Of a stretch of 64,000 bases of DNA, positions 53,181 through 60,693 are shown one piece after another (the first letter of the stretch is position 1; the number at the start of each line of letters is the position of its first letter). The notes beneath the pieces were generated by a model. That model saw only the letters and a list, made by a program, of their open reading frames with translations. It was not told the DNA's origin and ran no database searches. Source of the stretch: an uncultured Alistipes sp. (GTDB lineage: Bacteria > Bacteroidota > Bacteroidia > Bacteroidales > Rikenellaceae); NCBI GenBank assembly GCA_944326035.1, contig CALVCS010000010.1:124001-188000 (forward strand), read 5' to 3'. A program made the position numbers and the translations under genes.

Positions 53181-53471
53181 TTAACGATATCGGGTCATGA
53201 CCTTTAAAAGTTCTTTGAGTTCTCGGCCCACGTTTCGGATGGGTTGATCGGCGTATTTTTGTCGAAGACGTTCATGGGCCAGGGTTTCGATTTGTTGAAG
53301 GGCGAGGTGGAGGGTATCGAGGCAGGTTTGGGTGAGTTGTTCGATGGATTTCGCGGGGTTTTCTGCAGCTTCGAGGGTTTGGAGAGTTTGTTTCGGGGGT
53401 CTGCCCCGTTGTTTTTTAGGGGCGGGATTTTGGGATTCTGCCGTCATCATAAGGAAAAGATTTTGAAGCAT
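53181..53471 (-). CDS. Small AT-hook-type DNA-binding protein, first gene of the phage-derived operon
   Basis: 96 residues. A basic AT-hook-like motif (KKQRGRPPKQ) near residue 20 precedes a helical C-terminal half (LHLALQQIETLAHERLRQ). Start codon uncertain: MMTAES eight residues later is also plausible. As first gene of the operon it could be a regulator or the DNA-recognition half of a packaging machinery, since small terminase subunits are also short and basic; neither can be shown here. Confidence 0.5.
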   Translation of the reverse strand: MLQNLFLMMTAESQNPAPKKQRGRPPKQTLQTLEAAENPAKSIEQLTQTCLDTLHLALQQIETLAHERLRQKYADQPIRNVGRELKELLKVMTRYR

Positions 53472-53499
53472 TGAGAATGTTTGAGGGGAGAGCGGGGGC

Positions 53500-53543
53500 T
53501 GTTGATAACGAGATGTAATTGGCTGGTCTCGGAATGTTGATAA
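53500..53543 (-). repeat. TTATCAACA nonamer pair in the operon leader
   Basis: Exact copies at 53508-53500 and 53543-53535, same orientation as the proximal group, 35 bases apart, inside the leader before the first gene. Confidence 0.85.
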
Positions 53544-53597
53544 GTCCGAGGGAGGGCAAACGGCCCACAGGGATGTTTACAAGAAGAGGGAAAAATT

Positions 53598-53614
53598 TCG
53601 GAAAGAATTTCCGA
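53598..53614 (-). promoter_or_regulatory. Inverted repeat in the phage-operon leader
   Basis: TCGGAAA, spacer GAA, TTTCCGA: a perfect 7-base inverted repeat about 25-40 bases after the predicted start. Confidence 0.6.
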
Positions 53615-53624
53615 GTCATTGGAG

Positions 53625-53638
53625 GACGGGATCCCGTC
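53625..53638 (-). promoter_or_regulatory. Palindrome at the phage-operon transcription start
   Basis: GACGGGATCCCGTC is a perfect 14-base palindrome centred just after the predicted start site; a likely operator position. Confidence 0.6.
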
Positions 53639-53645
53639 GCTGGGA

Positions 53646-53678
53646 CAAATATACGATATCGGCTACCCCTTTGTCAAG
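53646..53678 (-). promoter_or_regulatory. Promoter of the phage-derived operon
   Basis: On the minus strand CTTG (53678-53675, one base off TTTG), 21 bases, then TATATTTG (53653-53646). An inverted repeat CGGCTACC (53660-53667) / GGTAGCCG (53680-53687) overlaps the -33 part and may also act as the rnhB terminator. Confidence 0.65.
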
Positions 53679-53726
53679 AGGTAGCCGCAAAAAATCCGAA
53701 AAAAGAGAAAATAAAAAGGGCGTATT

Positions 53727-54332
53727 TTATTTCAAGTCAAAGAGAGACAGCTGTTTGTCATTTTGATGAAACGAGCGTCGATGATAGGGAGAGAGGCCAT
53801 ATTTAGCAATGGCTTGTCGATGTTCTCTCGTTGGGTATCCTTTATTTCGTTTCCATCCGTATTGTGGGTACTCCAGATCGAGGCGTGTCATATAGAGGTC
53901 GCGTTCGGTTTTAGCCAGGACCGAAGCGGCGGCGATATTGGCATAGATTCCGTCTCCTTTGACGACACATTGGTAGGGGATATTTCCTTGGGTTCGGAAT
54001 CGATTCCCATCGATCAGCAGGAGCTGGGGGGTAATTTTGAGTTGTGCGACGGCCCGATTCATGGCTTCGAACGAGGCGTTCAGGATATTGATTTGGTCGA
54101 TTTCCTGCGGGGAGACCATTTCGATTGCCCAGGCCAGGGCCTCCTGTTGAATGATTTCGCGTAACAGGAATCGATTTTTCTCGCTCATTTTTTTGGAGTC
54201 GTTCAGCAGGGGGTGTTCCCATCGAGGGGGGAGGATTACGGCTGCGGCGCAAACGGGGCCCGCTAAGGGGCCCCGTCCGGCTTCATCGCAACCTGCTTCG
54301 ATGAGTTCGTATTGCGAACAGGTTTTAAGCAT
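53727..54332 (-). CDS. rnhB: Ribonuclease HII
   Basis: 201 residues. Cleaves RNA in RNA-DNA hybrids. Active-site acids D16 and E17 ([13 protein letters not shown]), D108 (LLIDGNR) and D127 ([18 protein letters not shown]). Its start overlaps the end of the DUF2723 gene by eight bases, so both are in one minus-strand unit. The unit ends at the inverted repeat that also overlaps the phage-operon promoter. Confidence 0.95.
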   Translation of the reverse strand: MLKTCSQYELIEAGCDEAGRGPLAGPVCAAAVILPPRWEHPLLNDSKKMSEKNRFLLREIIQQEALAWAIEMVSPQEIDQINILNASFEAMNRAVAQLKITPQLLLIDGNRFRTQGNIPYQCVVKGDGIYANIAAASVLAKTERDLYMTRLDLEYPQYGWKRNKGYPTREHRQAIAKYGLSPYHRRSFHQNDKQLSLFDLK

Positions 54333-57300
54333 TGTCTTTCATCAGTCCTTGATCGACGAAGAATTTTTGGATTTGTTCGGCTTCGGCCGTTTGTTGGTAT
54401 TTGACGGCGATTTTGAACAATTCGTACAGCAGTCCGAGGTCGTTTCTCAGGCGATCGTCCACCACTTCGGCTTTCCGTCCGGAGAATTGGAGGAAGTAGG
54501 CGGTATTTTCTTCCAGGATTCGGGCATATTCATTGAGGAGGGCGTTTCCTTTATCGAATGCTTTGGCCCGGTAGTATCCTTCGATCATACCGAGGGAGTA
54601 GTAGTTGTGTCGGATTTGGCTGAAAGGCAGTTCTTCGGCCGAGCGGTCGAGGACAGCGATTGCGCGCAGGGTATCTCCTTCGGCCAGCAATTGGTCGGCC
54701 AGGCGGTTGAACTGGATCCGCACGCGGGAGGTTGTCATGATGTTTTGCACGAAGTAGTCGGCATAGACCCGGGGGTCTTTAAAGTTTCCGTAACGATACT
54801 CTTCCATCAATTTTTTGTAGAGGGATTCGGTATCGATTCGGCCGGCATTGAGCACGCTGTTCGAAGGGGTTTTGATCGGCACCAGCAGGTAGGAGAATCC
54901 TTCCAGTTGCAGGTAGTCGGTCAGGCCCAGCCCTTTGAGAGGTTCATAAGCGGTAAAGTAGATGGGTCGTTTCCAGTCGAAGTTAGCGAGCAGATCCAGC
55001 AGCATGAGTTCGCTACGATCGATATTATTTTGTTGGATGGTGATCGTAATCGAATCCAGGATCAGGTCGGCATCTTTTTCTTTGACGATTCCGGCGGCCA
55101 GCACATTCTGTTTATTGACGGGAATCACCAATTGTTTCGCGGGGATATAGTCGACGGTTCCGTCCCCCAGGGAGGCTTTTGTTCTGGGGTCATCGCTTTC
55201 GAAGAACTGGATAGCCTGTTTGATGGGGATCGGTTTATCGAAGAGGTTTTGTACCGGGATGAACTCATTGTTGTAGGTATATTTCCGACGGGGCAGGGAG
55301 AAGGGCACCGGGTCGGAGTTATTGCATTTGAGTTTCATCTGGTCGATATACCATTCGCCGCCGAGGTAGCTCATGTTCATGATACGGACATCGGTTCGTT
55401 CGCCTTCGACCTCTTGGGCATACCAGAGGGGGAAGGTATCGTTATCGCCGTAGTTCATGATAATTGCGTTAGGCAACAGGTCCAGGTAGTTATGTCCGAG
55501 GTCACGGGCGGTATATCGGTGCGAACGGTCATGGTCGTCCCAGTTTTGTGCGCCGAGCAGGGCGGGAACGACGGCACAGATCGCGGTAGCGATGAGGGCG
55601 GTTTTCACGTTTTCTTTTTTGAACCACCGTTGGAATGCGCGATAGAAGGCCAGCACCCCGAACCCGATCCAGATACAGAAGGCATAGAACGATCCGGCAT
55701 AGACATAGTCTCGTTCCCGGGGTTCTGCGGGGGGGGAGTTGAGGTAGACGGCGATGGCGACCCCGGTCATAATGAAGAGGGTCATCACGACCGTAAAGTT
55801 TTTACCGTCTCGGTTGAGTTGGAACACTAGTCCGATGATGCCCAGGATGAAGGGGAGGAAATAGTAGGTATTTCGACCCCGGTTATTTTTCATTTCCGAG
55901 GGCAGATTATCTTGGGGTCCGAGGAAGATAGCGTCGATGGGTTTAATACCGCTGAGCCAGTTTCCGTCGGTAATTTCGCCGGTCGATTGGACATCGCTTT
56001 GCCGGCCCACGAAGTTCCAGAGGAAGTAACGCCAGTACATGAAATTCAGCTGATAGGCGAAGAAGAATTTCATATTTTCGGCGAACGTGGGGACGTTGAT
56101 CATGCGGTCTTGGAATGGGATATTCCGACCTTTGATATCGACCCAGTTATGGTAAGCTGCGATATCCGACTCTTTCGAGGAGGACATTCTCGGGAAGAAG
56201 AATTCGAATTGAGGGGGATATTTCAGCCCTTTGATCACCGAGGCTTTGGTGTAGGTGCTGTCATCTCCGACGTAGTAGGTTGTTTTTTCTTCGTAGTCGA
56301 TCGGGGGAGACGAGTAGTAGGGTCCTTTGAACAGGGGTCTGGCGCCGTATTGGTCTCGATTCAGCAGGGAGAGGAGGCCATACGGGTTACTGGGGTTGTT
56401 GCTGTTCATGGGGGGTTGCACCGACGAGCGGATGATCACCGAGGCGTAGCTGCCATAGCCGAGGATAATGACGGTGGTGCAGAGTACGATGGTATTGGCG
56501 ATCACTTTTCCTTTCTTGTGGGTGTAGTAGACGCCCCAGGCCAGCAGAGCCAGCAGAGCGAAGGCATAGAAGGTGATCCCGCTGTTGATTGGCAACCCGA
56601 AGGAATTTACGAAGATGCGGTCGAAGAAGGCGCCGAGTTGGACGGTTCCGGGGATGATGATAAACATGGCGGCGATGAGGATGGCCGCAGCGACGCCGAG
56701 AGCTTTCAGGATCCCCCATTTGGTGACGACGGGATATTTTTTAAAGTAATAGATCAGGACGATCGACGGGATGATCAACAGGTTGAGCAGGTGCACGCCG
56801 ATTGCCAGTCCGGTCAGGTAGGCGATCAGGATGATCCATCGGTTGGCATGGGGTTGATCTGCAACGTTTTCCCATTTGAGGATAGCCCAGAAGACGACGG
56901 CGGTGAACATGGATGACAGGGCATACACTTCGCCTTCGACGGCCGAGAACCAGAAGGTATCGGTAAAGGTGTAGGCGGTTGCGCCGATGAGACCTGCGCC
57001 CATGATAGCGACGATCTGGGAGGTGGTCAGTTCCTCTTCGCGTTTACCCAAAGCTCTGCGTGCGAGGTGGGTAATGGACCAGAAGAGGAAGAGGATCGTG
57101 GCTGCGCTGGCGAGGGCCGACATTGCGTTGATCATCATGGCGACGCTTTGTGGGTTCGGAGCGAAGATGGCGAAGAGTCTGGAGATCATCATAAAGAGGG
57201 GGGCTCCAGGGGGGTGACCCACTTCGAGTTTGTATGAGGTAGCGATAAATTCGCTACAGTCCCACAAGCTGGCGGTGGGTTCGATTGTCAACAGGTAGAC

Positions 57301-57363
57301 CGTGGCTGCGAAGAAGAAGGAAAACCAGCCGACGATCAGGTTATACTTTTTGAAGGTATTCAT
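54325..57363 (-). CDS. DUF2723 (GT117-like) membrane glycosyltransferase
   Basis: 1012 residues. About ten N-terminal membrane helices with the DUF2723 signature [20 protein letters not shown] and [13 protein letters not shown] near residues 33-65, then a long soluble C-terminal half (from about residue 600) containing [17 protein letters not shown] and [15 protein letters not shown], and TPR-like helices at the end. The family includes animal TMEM260, an O-mannosyltransferase; in Bacteroidota these proteins are common, and a role in periplasmic protein O-glycosylation is a reasonable inference. It carries its own promoter. Confidence 0.85.
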   Translation of the reverse strand: MNTFKKYNLIVGWFSFFFAATVYLLTIEPTASLWDCSEFIATSYKLEVGHPPGAPLFMMISRLFAIFAPNPQSVAMMINAMSALASAATILFLFWSITHLARRALGKREEELTTSQIVAIMGAGLIGATAYTFTDTFWFSAVEGEVYALSSMFTAVVFWAILKWENVADQPHANRWIILIAYLTGLAIGVHLLNLLIIPSIVLIYYFKKYPVVTKWGILKALGVAAAILIAAMFIIIPGTVQLGAFFDRIFVNSFGLPINSGITFYAFALLALLAWGVYYTHKKGKVIANTIVLCTTVIILGYGSYASVIIRSSVQPPMNSNNPSNPYGLLSLLNRDQYGARPLFKGPYYSSPPIDYEEKTTYYVGDDSTYTKASVIKGLKYPPQFEFFFPRMSSSKESDIAAYHNWVDIKGRNIPFQDRMINVPTFAENMKFFFAYQLNFMYWRYFLWNFVGRQSDVQSTGEITDGNWLSGIKPIDAIFLGPQDNLPSEMKNNRGRNTYYFLPFILGIIGLVFQLNRDGKNFTVVMTLFIMTGVAIAVYLNSPPAEPRERDYVYAGSFYAFCIWIGFGVLAFYRAFQRWFKKENVKTALIATAICAVVPALLGAQNWDDHDRSHRYTARDLGHNYLDLLPNAIIMNYGDNDTFPLWYAQEVEGERTDVRIMNMSYLGGEWYIDQMKLKCNNSDPVPFSLPRRKYTYNNEFIPVQNLFDKPIPIKQAIQFFESDDPRTKASLGDGTVDYIPAKQLVIPVNKQNVLAAGIVKEKDADLILDSITITIQQNNIDRSELMLLDLLANFDWKRPIYFTAYEPLKGLGLTDYLQLEGFSYLLVPIKTPSNSVLNAGRIDTESLYKKLMEEYRYGNFKDPRVYADYFVQNIMTTSRVRIQFNRLADQLLAEGDTLRAIAVLDRSAEELPFSQIRHNYYSLGMIEGYYRAKAFDKGNALLNEYARILEENTAYFLQFSGRKAEVVDDRLRNDLGLLYELFKIAVKYQQTAEAEQIQKFFVDQGLMKDNA

Positions 57364-57397
57364 GCCTGAACGGTTAAAGAATCGTAAGTTTAACGTA

Positions 57398-57405
57398 CAA
57401 AAGTA
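57398..57405 (-). promoter_or_regulatory. Promoter -7 box of the DUF2723-rnhB unit
   Basis: Read on the minus strand the box is TACTTTTG, with TTTG (57423-57420) upstream at a rather short 14-base spacing. Confidence 0.6.
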
Positions 57406-57487
57406 AAAAAATAACCTGACAAAGGCGGTAAAAAAACGAACATCCGAAGAAAGTTTGTAATTTTACGCTTTCAAAAGGCAAAAGAGT

Positions 57488-58954
57488 ATGGAATCGACGT
57501 TAACACTTTACAATACGCTTTCACGGCGCAAGGAACGTTTCGAGCCGTTACGGCCTCCGTTTGTGGGGTTATATGTTTGTGGACCGACGGTGTATGGGGA
57601 TCCCCATTTGGGACATGCTCGTCCGGCCATTACGTTTGACTTGTTGTTTCGGTATTTACGGGCGTTAGGGTATAAGGTGCGCTATGTCCGGAACATCACG
57701 GATGTCGGACATTTGGAACACGATGCGGACGAGGGCGAGGACAAAGTGTCGAAGAAGGCCCGGTTAGAGCAGTTGGAGCCGATGGAGGTTGCGCATTACT
57801 ATACGGAGCGTTACCACGATGCCATGCGGGCACTCAACGTTCTGTCGCCCAGCATTGAACCTCATGCGTCGGGGCATATCATCGAACAGATCGAGCTGGT
57901 TCGTCGGATTTTGGATCGAGGTTTTGCGTACGAGAGCAACGGGTCGGTCTACTTCGATGTGGAGGCCTATAATAAGAAGTATCACTACGGGAAGTTGTCC
58001 GGACGGGTTTTGGAGGATATGTTGTCCAATACGCGCGCATTGGATGGACAGAGCGACAAACACAATCCGTATGATTTTGCGTTGTGGAAGAAGGCTTCAC
58101 CGGAACATATTATGCGTTGGCCGTCTCCATGGAGCGATGGCTTTCCGGGCTGGCATTTGGAATGTTCGGCCATGAGTATGCGTTATTTGGGCGAGCAGTT
58201 CGACATTCACGGCGGGGGGATGGACCTGATGTTCCCGCATCACGAATGCGAGATTGCGCAGAGTACGGCGGCTTGTGGACATGATGCGGCGCGTTATTGG
58301 GTTCACAACAATATGATTACCATCAACGGCCAGAAGATGGGCAAGTCGTTGGGAAATTTCATCACCCTGGAACAGTTATTGACGGGGAATCATCCGTTGT
58401 TGGCCCAGGCCTACAGTGCGATGACGATTCGCTTTTTCGTGCTTCAGGCCCATTATCGCAGCACGCTCGATTTTTCGAACGAAGCGTTGCAGGCGGCCGA
58501 GAAGGGGTACGAACGTTTGATGAAAGCGGTGTCGACGCTGGACAAATTGAAACCGTCGGCGACCTCGTCGGTGGACATTCCCGGGATTGAGGGGCGTTGT
58601 CGGGCCGCCATGGACGACGATTTGAACTCTCCGGTAGTGATTGCCGAGTTGTTCGATTGCGTTCGGATCATCAATCAGGTTTATGATGGACACCAGACGC
58701 TTACCGAGAGTGACATTGCCGAGTTGAAGAGAGTAGTTCGGTTTTATGTTTTCGATGTCCTGGGGCTTCGCGACGATCTGGCTGGGGATAACAGTCGGAT
58801 GTTGAGTGAGGTGATCGATCTGGTGCTGGATATTCGGACCCAGGCCAAACAGTCGAAAGATTGGACGACCTCGGATCGGATTCGGGATGGTCTGGGGTCG
58901 ATCGGGATCAAGGTCAAGGACCGGAAGGACGGTTCAGATTGGGAGATCGAGTAA
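57488..58954 (+). CDS. cysS: Cysteinyl-tRNA synthetase
   Basis: 488 residues. Class I synthetase: [19 protein letters not shown] carries the first zinc cysteine and the HIGH-type motif, [14 protein letters not shown] and [10 protein letters not shown] carry further zinc ligands, and KMGKSLGNF is the KMSKS equivalent. Frame and length are normal. Divergent from the DUF2723 gene; a TACGCTTTC stretch 24 bases upstream is only a loose match to a -7 box. Confidence 0.96.
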   Translation: MESTLTLYNTLSRRKERFEPLRPPFVGLYVCGPTVYGDPHLGHARPAITFDLLFRYLRALGYKVRYVRNITDVGHLEHDADEGEDKVSKKARLEQLEPMEVAHYYTERYHDAMRALNVLSPSIEPHASGHIIEQIELVRRILDRGFAYESNGSVYFDVEAYNKKYHYGKLSGRVLEDMLSNTRALDGQSDKHNPYDFALWKKASPEHIMRWPSPWSDGFPGWHLECSAMSMRYLGEQFDIHGGGMDLMFPHHECEIAQSTAACGHDAARYWVHNNMITINGQKMGKSLGNFITLEQLLTGNHPLLAQAYSAMTIRFFVLQAHYRSTLDFSNEALQAAEKGYERLMKAVSTLDKLKPSATSSVDIPGIEGRCRAAMDDDLNSPVVIAELFDCVRIINQVYDGHQTLTESDIAELKRVVRFYVFDVLGLRDDLAGDNSRMLSEVIDLVLDIRTQAKQSKDWTTSDRIRDGLGSIGIKVKDRKDGSDWEIE

Positions 58955-58985
58955 GCGGGTCGAAGGATCTGTAAGAGGTATATGG

Positions 58986-59017
58986 AAACGGCGCTCAAGA
59001 TAGAGCGCCGTTTTTTT
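58986..59017 (+). terminator. Terminator of cysS
   Basis: AACGGCGCTC pairs with GAGCGCCGTT around AAGATA, followed by TTTTT. Confidence 0.92.
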
Positions 59018-59089
59018 ATCGGTCGAACGTAGACCTTTGAAAAATTCAATTTCAGGGAAACTACGATAGTTGACGGGTCCGGAAGGAGA

Positions 59090-59866
59090 CTACTTCCATT
59101 TCCACTGTTTCAGGGTTTGGAGTTGGCTGTAGTTGGTCAGGTCCACCTGAATCGGGACGATGGAGATATACCCGTTATTGAGGGCCCATTCGTCGGTATC
59201 GGTTGCATCGGTTTCGATGTTGTGGAAGCAGCCGGTCAGCCAATAGTAATCTCGGCCTCGGGGGTCTTGTCGGCGGTTGAATTCTTCCCGCCAATAGCCT
59301 CGGTTTTGGCGACAGGGGAGGATTCCTTTGATTTCGTCGCTTTTCAGGTAGGGGATATTGACGTTGATACAGAAGGGGCAGGCGGGTTTTTCGTCCAGGA
59401 CACGCCGGATAATTTGGGGCGCGAAAGTTTGCGCGGTGGAGAAATCGGCTTGGGGATCATGGCTGAGGATAGACAAGCCGATCGACGGGATATCGTAAAA
59501 ACTTCCTTCGATAGCGGCGGCCATGGTTCCGGAGTAGAGTACATTGATCGCGGAGTTCGAACCGTGGTTAATGCCGGAGAGGATCAGTTGAGGCATTTCG
59601 TGGGGGGCCATCAGGCTATCGAAGGCGATTTTTACGCAGTCGACGGGGGTTCCGCTACAGGCATAGATTTCCAGGTCGGGTTCTTCTTGGATTTTGGTCA
59701 GGAAGAGAGGTTGTGTCATGGTGATGGCATGCGACATACCGCTTTGCCCCTGTTCGGGAGCCACCACCAGCAGACGTCCGAGAGGGCGGACGACATCGAT
59801 CAGGCAACGGAGTCCTTTGGCCTGGACGCCGTCATCGTTTGTGATAAAGATAAGGGGTTTTCCCAT
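59090..59866 (-). CDS. surE: 5'/3'-nucleotidase SurE
   Basis: 258 residues from the ATG at 59866. The metal-site motif FITNDDG (D11, D12) is at the N-terminus, with VVAPEQGQSGMSHAIT and LILSGINHGSN further on. Dephosphorylates nucleoside monophosphates; linked to stress survival. A frame starting at 59893 is rejected because that ATG is inside the -7 box at 59891-59898. Confidence 0.95.
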   Translation of the reverse strand: MGKPLIFITNDDGVQAKGLRCLIDVVRPLGRLLVVAPEQGQSGMSHAITMTQPLFLTKIQEEPDLEIYACSGTPVDCVKIAFDSLMAPHEMPQLILSGINHGSNSAINVLYSGTMAAAIEGSFYDIPSIGLSILSHDPQADFSTAQTFAPQIIRRVLDEKPACPFCINVNIPYLKSDEIKGILPCRQNRGYWREEFNRRQDPRGRDYYWLTGCFHNIETDATDTDEWALNNGYISIVPIQVDLTNYSQLQTLKQWKWK

Positions 59867-59890
59867 AAATAAAGCAGTCGATTTTGGATA

Positions 59891-59898
59891 CAAAGGTA
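59891..59898 (-). promoter_or_regulatory. Promoter -7 box of surE
   Basis: Read on the minus strand the box is TACCTTTG. It fixes the surE start at 59866. Confidence 0.65.
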
Positions 59899-59960
59899 GT
59901 AAAAAGTCCCTGTAAAGTTTCGGGTTGCGTGGGGAGTAGAGGTGAGAATTAATGATTTAT

Positions 59961-59986
59961 TCTCGAAACGTGTTGTTTATTCGAGA
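59961..59986 (+). promoter_or_regulatory. Inverted repeat over the rplS promoter -33 region
   Basis: TCTCGAA (59961-59967) and TTCGAGA (59980-59986), separated by 12 bases, lie directly upstream of the -7 box, overlapping where -33 would be. A possible operator. Confidence 0.5.
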
Positions 59987-59994
59987 TAAAGCAT

Positions 59995-60002
59995 TAACTT
60001 TG
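59995..60002 (+). promoter_or_regulatory. Promoter -7 box of rplS
   Basis: TAACTTTG (TAnnTTTG), giving a leader of about 70 bases to the rplS ATG. Confidence 0.7.
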
Positions 60003-60079
60003 CGGTCCAAAGTGCAGGAATCTCTTATGAGGACGCAGGAGCCCGTAATATTCCCACTTCACCTTAACATTTGCAAAAG

Positions 60080-60442
60080 ATGGATAATTTAATCAAGATC
60101 GCAGAGGCATCGATGTGGCCTGCGAAGGAAGTTCCTTCGTTCAAGAGTGGCGATACGGTGACGGTATCGTACCGGATCGTGGAAGGGAACAAAGAACGTA
60201 TCCAGAGTTTCCGGGGTACGGTTATTCAGATCAAAGGTCGTGGAGTGACCAAGATGTTCACCATTCGTAAGATTTCGGATGGGATTGGGGTAGAACGTAT
60301 TTTCCCGTTGTACTCGCCTCACATCGACAAGATCGAAGTCAACAAAGTAGGGATTGTTCGTCGTTCGCGCATTTACTATCTGCGTGGTCTGACGGGTAAG
60401 AAAGCCCGTATTAAAGAAAAGAAAGCGGTTGCCGGCAAATAG
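60080..60442 (+). CDS. rplS: 50S ribosomal protein L19
   Basis: 120 residues from the ATG at 60080; a frame three codons longer would need a TTG start. Landmarks: FKSGDTVTVSYRIVEGNKER, IQSFRGTVIQIKGRG, TFTIRKIS-like block and GIGVERIFPLYSPHI, then RRSRIYYLRGLTGKKARI. Single-gene unit. The leader may hold autoregulatory structure but I cannot show one. Confidence 0.96.
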   Translation: MDNLIKIAEASMWPAKEVPSFKSGDTVTVSYRIVEGNKERIQSFRGTVIQIKGRGVTKMFTIRKISDGIGVERIFPLYSPHIDKIEVNKVGIVRRSRIYYLRGLTGKKARIKEKKAVAGK

Positions 60443-60464
60443 TTTTTGGCGATCTATTTTCCAT

Positions 60465-60504
60465 AAGAGCAGCTTCTCGCAGAGCGAGGAGCTGCTCTTG
60501 TTTT
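60465..60504 (+). terminator. Terminator of rplS
   Basis: AAGAGCAGCT-T-CTCGC pairs with GCGAG-G-AGCTGCTCTT, followed by GTTTT. Confidence 0.9.
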
Positions 60505-60629
60505 GGAAGGGGGATGGGGAAAGCAATGTTTGACTCGAGAGCGGGAATGAGGTCGACGAAATGTCTGCATGAGGGGTGAGCGGCGAAGGAGGGCAACGAG
60601 GAAAAAGTGCAGAGAAAGGTGAAATTTTT

Positions 60630-60637
60630 TATCTTTG
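60630..60637 (+). promoter_or_regulatory. Promoter -7 box of the GH127 gene
   Basis: TATCTTTG, about 57 bases before the GH127 ATG. The leader contains CTACTAACCTAA (60672-60683), complementary to the repeats of the two leader-type RNAs. Confidence 0.65.
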
Positions 60638-60693
60638 TTCAAGAGCCTCGGGGGGGATCGAGCCTCCTGATCTACTAACCTAAGTCTGTTTTT

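Noticed and set aside
43303-53471. Interpretation as a tailocin (phage-tail bacteriocin)
   Set aside because: Portal, prohead protease and capsid genes are retained, whereas no sheath, tube or tape measure is recognised; that is the reverse of a tailocin.
60639-60668. Hairpin at the GH127 5' end
   Set aside because: Only CTCG/CGAG can pair around an eight-base G-rich loop; the GAGCCTC blocks are direct, not inverted, repeats.
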